Positions 10,427-23,200 of a DNA stretch of 64,000 nt are shown one piece after another (the first letter of the stretch is position 1; every line of letters starts with the position of its first letter). Source of the stretch: Marsupella aquatica (lineage: Eukaryota; Marchantiophyta); NCBI GenBank assembly GCA_973895155.1, contig OZ316891.1, forward strand, positions 3,286,001 through 3,350,000, read 5' to 3'. The position numbers were made by a program, and so were the translations under genes. Under the pieces are notes generated by a model. It saw nothing but the letters and a program-made list of their open reading frames with translations. It searched no databases and was not told where the DNA came from.

Positions 10427-13400
10427 GTGAGTTTAGCTTTCCTCTTTTGACAGGAATTTATTTCCCTTTCGAGAGTCTATATGAAAGGTTTTCATGTCTG
10501 CATTTTCCGCGTTAGACAAAGTGATTTTACTTTAATTTTAATGAAAAGTGCTAAGTGTGAGTAGTGTCTACTTTTGTCAAAGAAGAGGATAGATTGGTTA
10601 TTATAAGTGATGCTGAACAGGGTGACAAACCGTACGCCGGAAGTGATCAAAAACATCTTGTTAGGTAGTTTATTGCCAGTGAGGCTGACGACTTAGAGTG
10701 AGGCACGAATCTTTGGCCCGTCTGAAAGAATGTTGTGCGTTGTTAATGACGACAGAAAGCAAAGAAACTGAAGCGGTTCTATTATCACTTCCCGCACTAT
10801 GTTGACTTGGTTATATGGAAGGTACCGTACATGCATTTGTTGTGATAATTTATCTTTGGCCAACTTTACTAGTCCGAGCATGCGAGATTGGGATTGTGAA
10901 AGACTCTTAGACAATGGCTGCCGCAATCATTGAAGCTTGATTTAGATTGATGGATAACTCGGGTTTTCTTTAATATCGTGTCTTTCGCCCCTGCTTTCAC
11001 GATCGATGACACTCTGTTAATCTAATGGAAGGCAATTTAAATTTGTGATTTGTCTGGCTGTCAACCACGCCTAAATTTGTGTTGACACCATCGCTGCTTT
11101 TGTTTCGCAATCTACGTGAGAGTCATTTTTGGTTGCATCATCTGATTTGCAGGTTCAATTTCTTGATCGATACCATCTCTTGATCAAATATGGAAGTGTT
11201 GATGGGATGGTATTTCGTAGCTCCTCCACTTCAAATTTTGCCAATTGTAGCAAGGCCAGAACTCCGTGCCAGTGAATTATCTCTACTGGTGGTAAATGTG
11301 TATTGGTTGTCACTGAGGTCTCTAAGGTGTTCCAAAATTGCTATGAAGGGTAATCAGCAATCTCGTTGTATCTTGTGATGGCTTGAGCAGTTGCAGAGAA
11401 ATCCAGAGACATCTTACCAGGCGGCGTTCTTTGCCATTTTCAATTTGGAGACAACTGAGATACTGGGCTTCTATAAGGTAATGAGCTCATGGACAGATGA
11501 ATTACCTCGTTAGGTTTGGTTGTGTTCTAAGGACCGGAGATAAGTAATACTTGGATATCGTATTGCAGAACTCGACAGAAGAAATTCTTCTTTCTTTCGA
11601 GCAACTTTGTGATCATTTCCGAGTAGCAGCTCGGTATCCCTTGTACATGAACTTCATTTCCTCCTACTCCAACAACTCTCATGTTCGTGAGCAACTTCGA
11701 CAGCAGCGGATGGCATGTAGCAGTGGCAAGACAGGGAACTATTTGCAGGTGACGATTCGTTTAATAGAAGTATTCCTTTGACGTGCATTGATGATAATCA
11801 GGATTCAACTGTATCGTGAGAACACTACTTTGCCAAGGGAATATGGTTCCGACTAGATGCGACATCTAATGGCCAATAGGGAATATGTTTTGGTAGGTTT
11901 TGATGGCTTACATTTCCTCACTTTGGCTAGTTTCTGTTCATTGTTCTTTCCTTAACCTCGAGTAGGGCTCCCGTGTGGACAATAATCAATTGATTGACAC
12001 ATCTGTTTTGTGCTCGTTTTTGGTTCTTAACACATAATGCCTCCTTTCTTGCAGTTTGTGAAGAAGACTCTGGCTTGGATACCCTTTGATTCGCAATGCT
12101 ACAGCCCCTCTGCATACTATGACCAGTCTCTCTTTCACTATGATGAGGAGGTTGAATTTTCAAGTCATATGACCACCAGAAAATATTTCTTTCTAAGACT
12201 TCCATTTGAGTCGTGCAATGCGGTGCCATTGAATTACTTATTCGAAGGATAGCGAGATTTTACTGCAATGTCACAATTCTGACTTAAAATTAGTAAAGTT
12301 ACTGTAACGGTCCTGCATTTCAGCCTTCAATGTAGGACTATTTGAGCCATTGATTTTACAAGCCATAGTATTCTGATGATTAAAATAAATTAGGTTATGA
12401 TCTGGTAATTTTGCATCAAAACCATGGCCATGGTCTGTGTTTGATGTTCTACTTGAAAACTTATTTGTGGTAGTGTTGTTCATGTGTGCAGCTGATCTCT
12501 GCCATTGATCGGCACAAGTCGTGTGTGGAGCATCCAGTTAAATTCATCTCGAGACGGAGGCCAAACTGTTTGAAGTTTAAACTAAACCCTGGTGAGTTCA
12601 AGAGTTAATCGATCATGTGGTTGTTCAGCCTAGTATCTAGCTATTGGACTCTTGTAAAGTTGATCGCTTCTGCAATTCGTGAGGCCATAGAAAATCAAAG
12701 GCTAGTTCTTTTGTACGAAAACTTATTTTCTTTCCTTGCGGTTTTGCCTCTGGTAATTTGTTCAGGGTCAAACATCAGATTGGTTTGGAAGTCTCATTTC
12801 GACTGTTTGTATGTGAAAATGTTGGATGTCAAGAGGAACCTCAGGCTTTTTTGCTCTGTGGTCTTCCTGGGTCTTTCCTTTGTTTTCCCCCCTTCATTTT
12901 GGTCTCCTGCCTATGGGATCCTGACTCCAAGTTAGGTGCTGTTTGTTCTTCACACATTCACTTCTTCCTATGTTAATTTAACGAGCACAAGCCTCTACCA
13001 TTTTGCTATCGACATCCTCATTCACCAACCGCCCAACCCAGATAAAACCTCCCCTAGATAATTTATTACCAACCTGCCCTGTTCTATTTAATAGTAGATA
13101 GATGGGGAAGGTTTTGACATTTTCCATTTGAATTGCAGGCCCTGAGCATGGTGCACGTGACGGTCGAACGAAACGTGTGGCATCATTCATATTTCACCCA
13201 ATTTTCCCATTTGCTATATCTATTCAACAGTCATTCATGCAAGCATCCGTCATCAACTTCCACTTTAGAAAGTAGATCCTTCCTAACATTAGTTTTCGAG
13301 GAATGTTAAATTGATCCCACACGTATACTATATTCACTCGGATCAGTAATCGTCCATTGATTTAACATACACACCTTCAAATCCTGAAACGTAAGCATCT

Positions 13401-14109
13401 TGGGGTGGTTTTAGTGATATGACTTGAATTTAAGAAATCCCTCGGGTGTATTTAACATTCCATTTTTTCTTTGGTGCCACTCAGTCTAATATGTTGGTTG
13501 GTGAAGGCACATACAATAACAGCGTCAACTAAATCATTTTCAATGGTGAACTGAATTTATTTGCCCAGTTTCTGGTGCGGGCATTACTTATGTAGGAGGG
13601 TATACGGAACGCCCCAGAGAATGAGGGCTTCAGCTCAATTTTTGACAGGCTATTATTGCCCATATTGCCCTCTTAATAGGTAACAGGGTGTTAATACTCC
13701 TATAGGACTAAGAAATTGTTACCTTTGCAGTTTATAGTAAAGGTAGTCAGTAAAGGTAGTCAGAGGAGAACTTTCATTTTTCCCAAATCCAAATTTGGAC
13801 TGCGCATACTTCTTAATTGGACCGGTAAGTTGTGTTCTTGCCCATAGATGGTGCGGGTATGAAGTATTCCAAAAACAATTGCACCAAACATCTATTCTTG
13901 TTGCCACCTTTGTCTGGACTGTGGATTTGTTCTTAGTTGTGAAAAATTCCACTATTTGTCTATTGGTTAGAAACACAAACCATCTCAATTTGCATGAAAG
14001 TTGACATTGTCATCTAAGTCTCCAGATGGAGAAAAAGAACTGGGAATAGTAGGAGTAATTTATCCCTTGCACTGAGTAATGTGTACTAACTCCTTACTAG
14101 GGCACTAAG

Positions 14110-14810
14110 GGCAATAATAGCACCTAAAAACTTGGGTTTTATGCTGTTGTTTTGGGGGGCACTACAACCCAGAAATCCAAACATAGAGTTTTTTAAATGA
14201 CAAGAGATAGATTTTTTGAAGCTGCTATATGGTGAATGCAACTTTCAGTATTTTGTCTTATTTAAACTTCTTTTGTTTGAATGTGTCTTACCAAGGTGCA
14301 TCCCTTGTACAGTTTAGATTTCCAATTTATTCTGGCACCCCTCTAATTTTTTAAAATCTTGACTATATTTTAAGATCATCCACCCTGTAACAAAGCTCGT
14401 TGAATTTCTAGCCCTTGTTCTCATGAGTACAGAAGAAATGATCTAAATAATGTGCACACCTTATGTCTTTAAGTAATACTCATGGTTTTGTGTCCTAAAT
14501 TTATGGTTTCAATTATTTTGAGTGTCATTACCTAAAGTAAGTACATAAGTATCTCTACTCATGTACATTATGTGCACATCCCAATACCATAAACTTAAAC
14601 TTTCATATTCATTATTATTTTTCTGTACATGTGTACTTTTAATTTTGTATCTTATATGCACAAGTTTCAATATCATAGACTGTACTTCTCCCTAGTCACT
14701 TCTCCCTAGTCAATGTCCTGTTCATATTTTAATTAGAACACCTGTATATCACTAAAAACAAGAAAATGAAGCATGTTCCAGGATGAGCATGCTATATGGG
14801 GCATGCAAAA
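14110..14810 (+). repeat. dispersed non-coding repeat, copy A
   Basis: This copy is collinear with 38390-39065 in the same orientation. Shared landmarks in order are a G-rich tract, GAAGCTGCTATATGGTGAAT, TTTTGTCTTATT, CTCATGAG, ATGTGCACA, TATATCACTA and GCATGTTCCAGGATGA. The copies have diverged and carry many indels. No coding potential, terminal repeats or target duplication were identified, so the element class is unknown. Confidence 0.7.
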
Positions 14811-15087
14811 TGCATTTGGCAAAAGAGGTTGTAGCATAGATTATGCCTGACAGATTGTCCCTTGAGGCCTTCTCCACTATGGGTACATGGTGGTCTTACA
14901 AAGATCCCAAATCACACTATCTATTGCGATTGATAGCTACTCTTCCAGGCAGTCTAGAGTGAAGCCACTAGACTCTGACTCTTAGGCATGACTGAAAATA
15001 TGGGTAACTGAAATGAGGATTGGGGTAGGATCACTCCAATCATAAAAATCCCACACCTCTTGAATGTCCTGACCTCTTATATTAGGC

Positions 15088-15250
15088 TGCCACTAGCCAT
15101 GACAAAACCTGGATCCACTGGTTTTACCATTAGAGGTGTCCTTTTCCTGCAGAGCAAAGGGCATCGCCACTAGCCATGAGAAAACCTGCATCGGTAGTCC
15201 TTACCATTAGCAGCATCCTTGTCCTGAAATTGCAGAGCAAAGGGGCATTG
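15088..15250 (+). repeat. tandem duplication, about 80 bp, two units
   Basis: Two adjacent units both begin GCCACTAGCCATGA and run through AAAACCTG, TTACCATTAG and GCAGAGCAAAGG. They differ by substitutions and a few inserted bases. The repeat is non-coding. Confidence 0.8.
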
Positions 15251-15597
15251 CAGAGGAGAGGAATCTGAAAAAGGGAGAAGTGTATTGAGGGTATGGCTAG
15301 TGAGGGTTTAAAAGAACAGGCACTGAGGCTGGGTGATTAACATAATAATCTCTCCTGGTGCCGGCTTCTCTAGTCTCATGGGCTGCTCGACCTTTGGTCC
15401 CCCTGTGCCCACCCCTTTTGTGGGCCACCCCTCTTATATGCTTGTTTTTTGAATGAATTTCAAATGGTTTTTTCAAGGCAAAAAACAAAAAATAATAATG
15501 ATGATACTCTCAACCGGTTGAAGTCCTGGAGTAATGAGACACAAGCTGCGGACCTCACCCTGCCACAGCGTCCCACGCCGATCTGTTTCTACTGGTC

Positions 15598-15828
15598 CCA
15601 ATCCAGCCTCGATACTGAATTTGCCACATCTCTCTCTTTTCTCTCTCTCTCTCTGTCTCTGATTGTACCCAATCCAGCCTCAAGCTCTCTCTGTGGACCT
15701 ACCCAGTCCAGCCTCAAACTCTCTGGACCTGAGAGTGTACCCAATCCAGCCTCGAAAGCGAATTCGCCTTTCTCTACCGTTCTATCATTCCATACTGGAG
15801 CTGAGAGGACCGTAACCAATTCAGCCTC
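15598..15828 (+). repeat. array of CCCAATCCAGCCTC motifs
   Basis: Five copies of a 13-15 base motif (consensus CCCAATCCAGCCTC) occur at about 15598, 15668, 15701, 15739 and 15814, separated by CT-rich spacers. The array ends about 150 bp before the start codon at 15976, so it may lie in that gene's promoter or leader. Confidence 0.7.
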
Positions 15829-15975
15829 CAAAGCGAGCTCGACTGTGCTTGCATGCAGGTGGGTTGCTGGGCTCTCCTGCAGTCACTAAGTTGACGAGAC
15901 GCTGGGGAATTTCGGAAGAGACATCTCCCAAAGGTAGAGAATTTTAGGAACTGGTGTGGATTGAGGTTTTGAGCT

Positions 15976-18111
15976 ATGGCGATGCAGGTGCACTGCTGCT
16001 CTGCTGTTGCCGCATTGGGGGCTGGTGATCTGCCAGCTCAATCGGCAGCAGGGAGGAGCTCTACAGCCTCGTCGTCTTCTTCTTGTTCTTCCGTTTCCTC
16101 CTCCGGCTCATACCTGGCGGTCTCAAAGTCTTGGCGGAAATTGGGTATGAGCAGAGAGTGCGCGATCGAGGAGGCGAGGACAGGAGTTGGTAAGAGAGGA
16201 GGAGGAGCTGTGGTGGTCAGGGCAGGCTCTCGCGGACCCTCTGGTGTGTGGGTCCTTCCTCCGTTCATTTTGTTGTGATAGTTTCGTCTAGCGAGAGTGG
16301 TTGTTCGAGGAATTCCCTACTCGTAGTCCAGGAATATCTAGGAGCATTTTAATGAGGTCGATCTCGGAAACAATGTTTGTTTCGATTTAAGGAGTAACGT
16401 AAGCTGCAATCAATGCTTTCCAGTTTGGAATGGTTTCAGTGTTTCAAAATTTTTCCATCGGCTTAGTCCAACAAATTAGGACTAGAATTCGTCGGTTCTT
16501 CTCAGAATCCGTCAGTGCAAGTCTTCTATTAAAATGAGAACGTAAGTGAAGCAAATTCGGTTAGTCTCTGTCTCTGTAATTTTCGAGTTTCTTCTTGCCA
16601 CTGGTCTACTGTTGGTTTGTACCTCATTTCGGTCCATAACTGTTGAATGAAACTAGAACAAACGACAGTTCAATTTCGTATCTAACCGGTTCAGCTCAGG
16701 TGTCCTGTTTTGAAGGTGCTTCAGGTCAAGGTCAAATGAATTCAAATGATGTCGGATTGAGTAGAATCTATCCGACCTAATCTTCCTCATTTTTTAGTTT
16801 CTGAAAGGCTGTGGTCGCAATCGCATTTACCATTAGCTGCACTGTTTGGTGTCTGATTCCATCCTGACTTTTGGTCTCTCCACTGTCCTGAAACTCACTA
16901 CTTCGTTTCATTGATATTTATGGCGCATTCTATTTCGAGAGATGACGAGGTTCACGGCGAGTAAAATCGGACCTCTGCTTGAAAGCTCCTAGTCTCAAAG
17001 GGGTTCTGAGGCTACAGTGAATGTGGAAGGCAGAAACTAGGCGAAAAGTATGGAATTCACTAATGCAGCAGTTATCTGACTGTATCGCGGATCACATTTG
17101 GGGAATAATTATGTGAATATTGATTTGTTTGAACATCTTCAGTTCCTTTGACAATATAGAGATTGGTTCACAGGGATTTTTAGGCGTTGTGAGCATTGAA
17201 GGCAGGTTTTGAAGAGGTTTCTTCTCCCTTGACAGTCTTTTACTCACAAAAATGGTTGCTTTGCCAAGTCACATGCGAGAGCCCCTTACTTCTCTTGAGG
17301 TGGTTTTTAGGAGATACGTAATTTTCAATCCCATAAAGTAGCTACTAAGTCAGCTGAGATAGGAAGACCAAGTCTAAACACCGCTCTTCTACTAGGGTTT
17401 ATAAAGCAAGTAGGGAACACTCAGGGTATCGCAATATCGCATTTTGTAAAGTAAAGTTTAGTTTGCAAAACTTAGTTTTGTCTTTGTCTGTTGAGCTGAT
17501 TACTGACGTTATCTATTAAATTGAAATCAGGTAAGGATGAAAGTAAGGCAGTTTATGATGCCTTCTTTCTGGGCAAAGCTCTAGCAGAGGCCGTTAGCGA
17601 GCGTGTGGGAAGTGCAATTGGGGAGTTTCTCAGTGATGTTGGGCGGCGACAATCTGAACAACAGAAGCAGATTCGTGAATTTCAGGTGCGCTCCGTACCG
17701 ATGCCCAGCGTTAAAGCTGGAATCTATACTAGACTTCGCTGTAGGATATCCATAGTAGGGGAGACTTGCGCGTAAGGGGTAATGCCCAGCCGTAAATCGG
17801 CTGTCATTCTGGAGATGGGCATGTCTTGCTGTCTGATATGCGTCATTGAGGAGTCTTCCATATAGGAAGCCACAACGATGATGAGCTTTGGACTTGGGTG
17901 ATTTGCAATTGAACAAAATTGTGTAATTTGGCTGCAGGATGAGGTTCAAGAAAGAGCGGCAGCAGCTGCCATTAAAGCTGCCCAGAAGGCACTGGCGACA
18001 GAGAAAACAGACACACCTACATCCCCTCCCCCATCTCCTTCCCCTGCACAACCCCCTCCTTCAACCTCAGGACTCTCCAATCCAGACGATGCTCCCACCA
18101 GTGTTTCATAG
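15976..18111 (+). CDS. chloroplast-targeted small protein, resembling cyanobacterial thylakoid-associated (DUF6825-type) proteins
   Basis: Three exons (15976-16243, 17531-17685, 17938-18111) join in frame across introns of 1287 and 252 bp to give 198 residues. Residues 1 to about 85 are rich in Ser, Ala, Gly and basic residues with almost no acids near the start, as in chloroplast transit peptides. The conserved core spans the second intron: VYDAFFLGKALAEAVSERV, then GSAIGEFLSDVGRRQSEQQK, then IREFQDEVQERA. It is a predicted amphipathic helix. It resembles, from memory, the small cyanobacterial thylakoid-associated proteins (FFLGRA...AE..SE...EQ..REF). The C-terminus is a Pro/Ser/Thr-rich tail. 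The start is the first ATG of a frame preceded by a CT-rich leader. I infer attachment to the chloroplast thylakoid; molecular function is unknown. Gene structure is well supported, the family name less so. Confidence 0.75.
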
Positions 18112-20280
18112 TAGATTAGCCAGTGTGCAGTAGAGAAGGCCTCATTTACAACTGGTTTCACGAGCTCCTACGAATTCAGAAGGCTATTTTTGTTCTCATA
18201 TTTCTTTGTTTGCCACCACTAATTAAACGACCCGAGATTTTCGAGGTGCAGTTAAAGTAGGGTCTCGTTCGTTATTTTGTACTGTAAAGATAGTTGAACC
18301 TCTGACATCCCCGTGATTTCTAATCAAGGTATTCAAGACAATCGAAAATGTCTTCAGCGTTCGAGATGTTTTCACCTTTCACAACCGCTCCAATTTTCCA
18401 TGGTTATGACTGATATTAACCTCTGTTGCTGTTGCATTACAATTTTGTATGCGTCAAATAGATCACTCTACTAGGTTTTGACTGACGCTATCCAGGAAGT
18501 AAACCAACATTGTTGGAGACTTATTTTAGATGTGTTCTAGAGAGTACAGCAATTTCCTTGGAAAATTAGCGAAGGCATTGTGGCTTAATGAATGAAGCGG
18601 TCACTTGGCGTAGTGGGTGTTACGTTTGTGGATTGGGAGCGACCATTCTCGTGCAAGTCTGTACTTCAAGTAGGAAGATTCTATGGAAAACGGTTTTACA
18701 ACCAGACAATGTCTGACCTACCAACAAATTGTACCGAAACACTGATGTAGACTTCATGCACGTAAGATGTGTGCATCCTTCAAAAGATGGCAGGTGACTG
18801 TATTTAGCAACTAAGTCATTTTAAACTATAAGCCAAGAGCCACATTTCATGACCTGATATTTAAAAAACTGACAGGATTTCCAAGGTTGACTTTGGCCAG
18901 GGCTTGGGATAACCCGTATTCGCATTAATCAGAGCTTGACTTCTGTCACTTGGGTGTTTAAACTCCTCGCTTTGTAATTGGACCTTTCTAGAAAGACACA
19001 GGATCTTCGCGAGCTGTGCTCTGACTGATGGCTCGCTGCTAGCACGATTCAACCCCTGTTGTTGCTCTGGATCGTAGTAGTCGCCGTACATGTGGGGAAT
19101 TGATAGCTTAGCCTGTGGTAGACTAAGTTTCAGTTTTCCTTCTGAACTCTAAACTGAAGAGTGAAGGCAAAAGGTCATGACATCTACGGTGTAGCTTCGA
19201 GGCATTCGTTCTTGGTGTCCGAGACAGGCACAGTGTTTCTGGTAAACTTGGCTTCAAAATGCTGCTGAGTAGGAGCACGGATTCAGTCCCCATCGCTCCA
19301 GCCTGGGTCTCAGATGGGTGAACCAGTGATTGTCATAGCTGATAGGTTTGTGTTGAGTAATTGAAATAGTTCTTTCCTAACAACCTTACAACTCAAGACC
19401 CTAAACTGAAGGCAAGAGAGAAGTAGGGCGACTGAGATCATTGAACATGGCTTGACTTTTAGGCAGGTTCCCAAAATTGTCTCAGGAATTGCAAATGGAC
19501 GTAGCATAAATCAGCACTGTGTCAGATAGTCGTCCTAACATGGAATCCTCGAACTTCTGTCTCAGTTCTAATTGCCCTGAATACGAACTTCATGAAAATT
19601 GCTCTTTCTTGTTGTGATAAAATGTGAAGGTGGTTAGAATATATCGAACGATAGTGTGGAAGGGAAACTTACGTTGTGGTGGAAACTCTGGAATTGAAGA
19701 ACCCCATCCAATCCACTTCGACTGGTACATTTGCTTGTCAATATGCTGCCTTTGATCAGAAATAAAGTGCAAGAGTACAGAGGGCTGCGTACCTGAACGT
19801 GAAGATCGTTGAATGATTCTCGTGTGGTCCAATTGAAGCACACAAATGCCCTGCATAACAAATGAATCAGCTCAGAACTTGTAGGGCCACAATGCTCTTC
19901 CACTTTACGAGGGTAAGATCGCAAAAGTTGTCTTGCGTTGGTAAATGAGGCACACAGCAGTCAGACATAGGGATAAAATTGCAAGTTCTTGTATGCAGAA
20001 GTTTTTCTGACAACTGTGTCTCAGCCCCGGCCTGCATCTCTCCAGTTTATTCCTGGTGGATAGCTTGGTGTACTAGAAGGGCGGATGCTTAATCCCGTGC
20101 TTTCCTGTCAGCGCGAATTTGTTGGGAACTAGGACCAAAATATTGTCACCCAAAACAAGGAAGGTAGAACCTAAACCAAGCTGAAAAAAAATAATCCACT
20201 GCAACCACGTTAAGATAACTTTCAAAGTGCTACCTTCAAGTTGGCGATGGGTGACGCCATCTAGCTCTGCTGGGTCCAGA
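18112..20280. other. intergenic, no gene seen
   Basis: Apart from a tRNA-like SINE head at about 18597-18672, no exon or domain is recognisable on either strand. A 76-codon minus-strand frame (18861-19091) beginning MYGDYYDPEQQQ is hydrophilic and could be a lone exon, but no partner exon was found. Confidence 0.4.
18597..18672 (+). mobile_element. possible SINE head (Pol III A and B boxes)
   Basis: TGGCGTAGTGG at 18606-18616 fits the A-box consensus and GTGCAAGTC at 18651-18659 fits the B box with one mismatch, about 45 bases apart as in tRNA-derived SINEs. No cloverleaf can be drawn, so it is not a tRNA gene. The 3' end and tail of the element were not found. Confidence 0.35.
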
Positions 20281-23200
20281 TCAAACTAAACCTGTTAGCC
20301 GTTCTTTCTTGGGTTTCCTCACGCCATGCTGGTGCCGGCCTAGATAGATCCACCTGCCTTGCAAAAACAAATGGGCCTTTGCACTTAAAATCAGCATAGT
20401 GGGATACGATTTATTATCCATCTTCAAGCGGACCACTGTGTCGCCATCTTGCAAGTGTTGTTCTACGCCTGGGAGGTAGATTTCAACAGCTCCTCGCCCA
20501 GGCACCACCGTATGACGGCAAATTACATCCCCTGTCCTTGGCCTGAAGAGCTTGTCCTCACGTCCTGGCTGCCTTGCTTTCTTCCCCTCCTCAGGTATGC
20601 AAGTGGGATCATCTCGTAATGCTTTCATCTGCAACACAAAGATTTATAAAAGAATATCATTTTTTAATTTTTCAAATAACCTGATCATCTAGGTGAGAGC
20701 TTTCAAAGTTAAGTCTGGAAAGCAAACAGTGTTCAAAATCTCCAAAATAATTGACTGATCCCAATCCTTTGAACTTATACTTGCAACTACATACAACAAT
20801 ATTGTCTCAGTGAGTTTGTGGATGCAAGGGCTGAACTCACCATCCTCAACCCACATCTGGGCCTTCTTGCTAAGGCTCTCCCTCGAGGTCTTATCCTTTC
20901 CCTTGAAGCAAACGAGCTTGTGTGCAAGAGAGGGCGGCCCGAGGGAACAGGTGTTGACCAAGATCTTGATGAAAGTGAGCTCGAAGGCTGCGATCTAATC
21001 TCTTCATCATCACTCGATGAATATTGTGGAGGACCACTGCTTGTATTCCCACCACCAGAGAATCCACCTGCCACGGGAGGAACATATTCCATTTACTCCA
21101 GGATAGTTTTTGGACCACCGACATGGATTCACATCTTGCAGGTAACCTCTGCTAAAAGATTCATAATTAAATTCCAAATCGCAGAGGCATCCTAAGGCAA
21201 ATTCTGTGAAAGTATGAACTTGGGCAAGTCGGGGTAGTACCACTAAAATTAGCATCTCGGTTATTGACGTAATACTCCGGAAGTGAAGCATTGCTGAATT
21301 CAGGCCGGGCATCATAATACTCTGGCCGTGGAGCAATGCTAAATTCAGGCTGGTTAGTCTCAGTTGGTGCTGAAATTGGAGTGTAAATCACAACGAGGCT
21401 CCGAGAATGATGATGCATAGGGCTAGTAGAGTGAGAATCATGTCTATCAGCCCGAGGAGGAGTATCTGGCCTGCTGGGAAGGACCGTCGCAGCTTCAGGG
21501 TACCTGTTTATCATTTTCCTTCTTTTCAATACTTATTATCCCGTGAGTCTACGCATCAATGGTGATAACCCTGAAAGCAGACTTTCAATTATGTTTCCTA
21601 AGGACGAGCTTTATATCTTAGGCCCATAGTTTCGCTATCCTTCTAATCTCAAGTTGTTCACACACATTGCGTATAATCCTAGTCGATAAATGAAGAGACT
21701 ACTTCCAAAATAAACAGAGACAATATATTAATATAAGCAAGGACTCTTTCTATAATGCAGGAGGCACACACTTCTAGAAGATCCAAAAGGGTTATGTGTT
21801 TTGTACTCTGCGTTATCATCGCTGGGCTGAGATGAAATATTTGGAGCTGGCAACTGAATCTCCACACGAATTTGCAGTGAATTCTGTTGTTTTGTTAAGG
21901 ACTCATCATAAGAAGGATCCGTTCCATGTATGCCAGCTGTTGCTCTTTGAATTGTGTCGTCGTTGCCTTCGTTTTCCAGAATTGTCTCCAAGTTGTATAC
22001 AGAATCAGTTGCAGCTTCATTGTTCTCTACATCGAGGAATCTACAAGACCTCTCCTGGGCATTCTCCTCTGATCCCCCACCTTCATAACGACTCTGGGCA
22101 ATTTTAGCCTCATTGTTCTCTACGTCGTGAAATCTACAAGACCTCTCGTGGGCATTCTCTTCTTCTGATCCCCCACATTCATAATGACTCTGAGCAGTCT
22201 CAGCCTCAGTGTTCTCTACATCGCGGAATCTTCGAGAGCTCTCGTGGGCATTCTCTTCTGATACCCCTCCTTCATAATGACTCTGCGCAGTTGCAGCCTC
22301 ATTGTTCTCTACATCGTGGAATCTACAAGAACTCTCGTGGGCATTCTCCTCTTCTAATCCCCCACATTCATTATGACTCTGATCTCCTTCTACAACATTG
22401 CCGCCAGTATGATGGCCGGATTCATTCATATTTGCAAACTCATTGAATAGGTCTGGGAGGGGTTGCAGTGACGGAGCAAGGATATCAAGCACTCTCTTTC
22501 GCCAGTAGATTGTCTCTTGGGTTTGTACCAGATGCCTTTGGTCTTCGCCTTGCGCATCTCTTGAGCATCCTATGGACTCTCCTGAAAGTTTCAGGTTATG
22601 AAAGGCAATGAGTAGATGTACTTAGCCGGATAGTTAGTGCACAATACAAACTTTTAGTAATGCTTGTCACGACAACAAATGGCTTTCAATTGTAAATTCA
22701 ACTTCCTAGGGACAGTACATCCCTGTCAATCTAGAACTGCTAGAAACCAAGTTTGTAGGCTGGTTCCTAATATGCATCAAAGACTTAGTGATTCCAAGGT
22801 CCCACCTACCGTAGGCCAAAGCAAGAAATTGTTAGGTGCTTCTGACCTTGAGCTGCACCCGGGGTTGCACCTTCTAGATCTCCTCCTGTTGTTGTATGGA
22901 CTGACTCCAAATTTACACGGTCTCCTGTGGCTTCGTTGGAAGTTTGAACACCACCACAACACCTGCAGCGTTTGGAGCGCACAGTGTGTTCCTCCCGTGC
23001 ATAGCCGAATTCGGTGAGAAGCCGGATTGCTTTCTTGGCAGAAGCTGTGCAAAAGTCACATACTGAGCTATATTGCTCGGAGGCTGTACTACTGCTTTCA
23101 GGCCTCTCTTGAGCTTTACTTGCCTCTGGCTTTTGTATGTCCTCCTTTATGCTTGGTAATTGTGAATCTTTCACCGGGAGCTTGGGAATGTCATGTGCTT

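Larger units (their letters stand above)
6965..13275 (+). pseudogene. DET1: DET1 homologue (COP10-DET1-DDB1 complex), disrupted in exon 2
   Basis: DET1 is a nuclear protein that works with DDB1, COP10 and a CUL4 ligase to repress photomorphogenesis. Eleven exons fit: 6965-7039, 7588-8023, 8357-8585, 9008-10426, 10756-10821, 11153-11209, 11397-11477, 11569-11748, 12055-12150, 12492-12591, 13139-13275. Recognisable blocks include ENIVHRLFNREI (exon 1), LYENIVPS and RKFTNDG (exon 2), DDFIHLAHNMGVFLYDD (exon 3), GGIKQRLLSFIY (end of exon 4), VQFLDRYHLLIKYGSVDG (exon 6) and SVINFHFRK at the C-terminus. Exon 4 adds about 450 Ser/Gly/Arg-rich residues where Arabidopsis has a few dozen. Exon 2 has two consecutive in-frame stops (TAG TGA, 7717-7722) inside an inverted duplication, and the frame slips by one base near 7936-7945. 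Adding one base makes the total coding length divisible by three (959 codons). All other exons are open. This is either a recent pseudogene or an assembly fault in a live gene. Identity is firm, functional status is not. Confidence 0.75.
13276..15975. other. intergenic with repeats, no gene seen
   Basis: Between DET1 and the next gene I find no supported exon. The stretch contains one copy of a dispersed repeat (14110-14810), a tandem duplication (15088-15250) and a short-motif array (15598-15828), each listed separately. The open frame at 15449-15889 is a by-product of the motif array. Confidence 0.5.

Noticed and set aside
15449-15889. 146-codon frame through the CCCAATCCAGCCTC array
   Set aside because: It is created by the short repeats and CT tracts and encodes low-complexity sequence.
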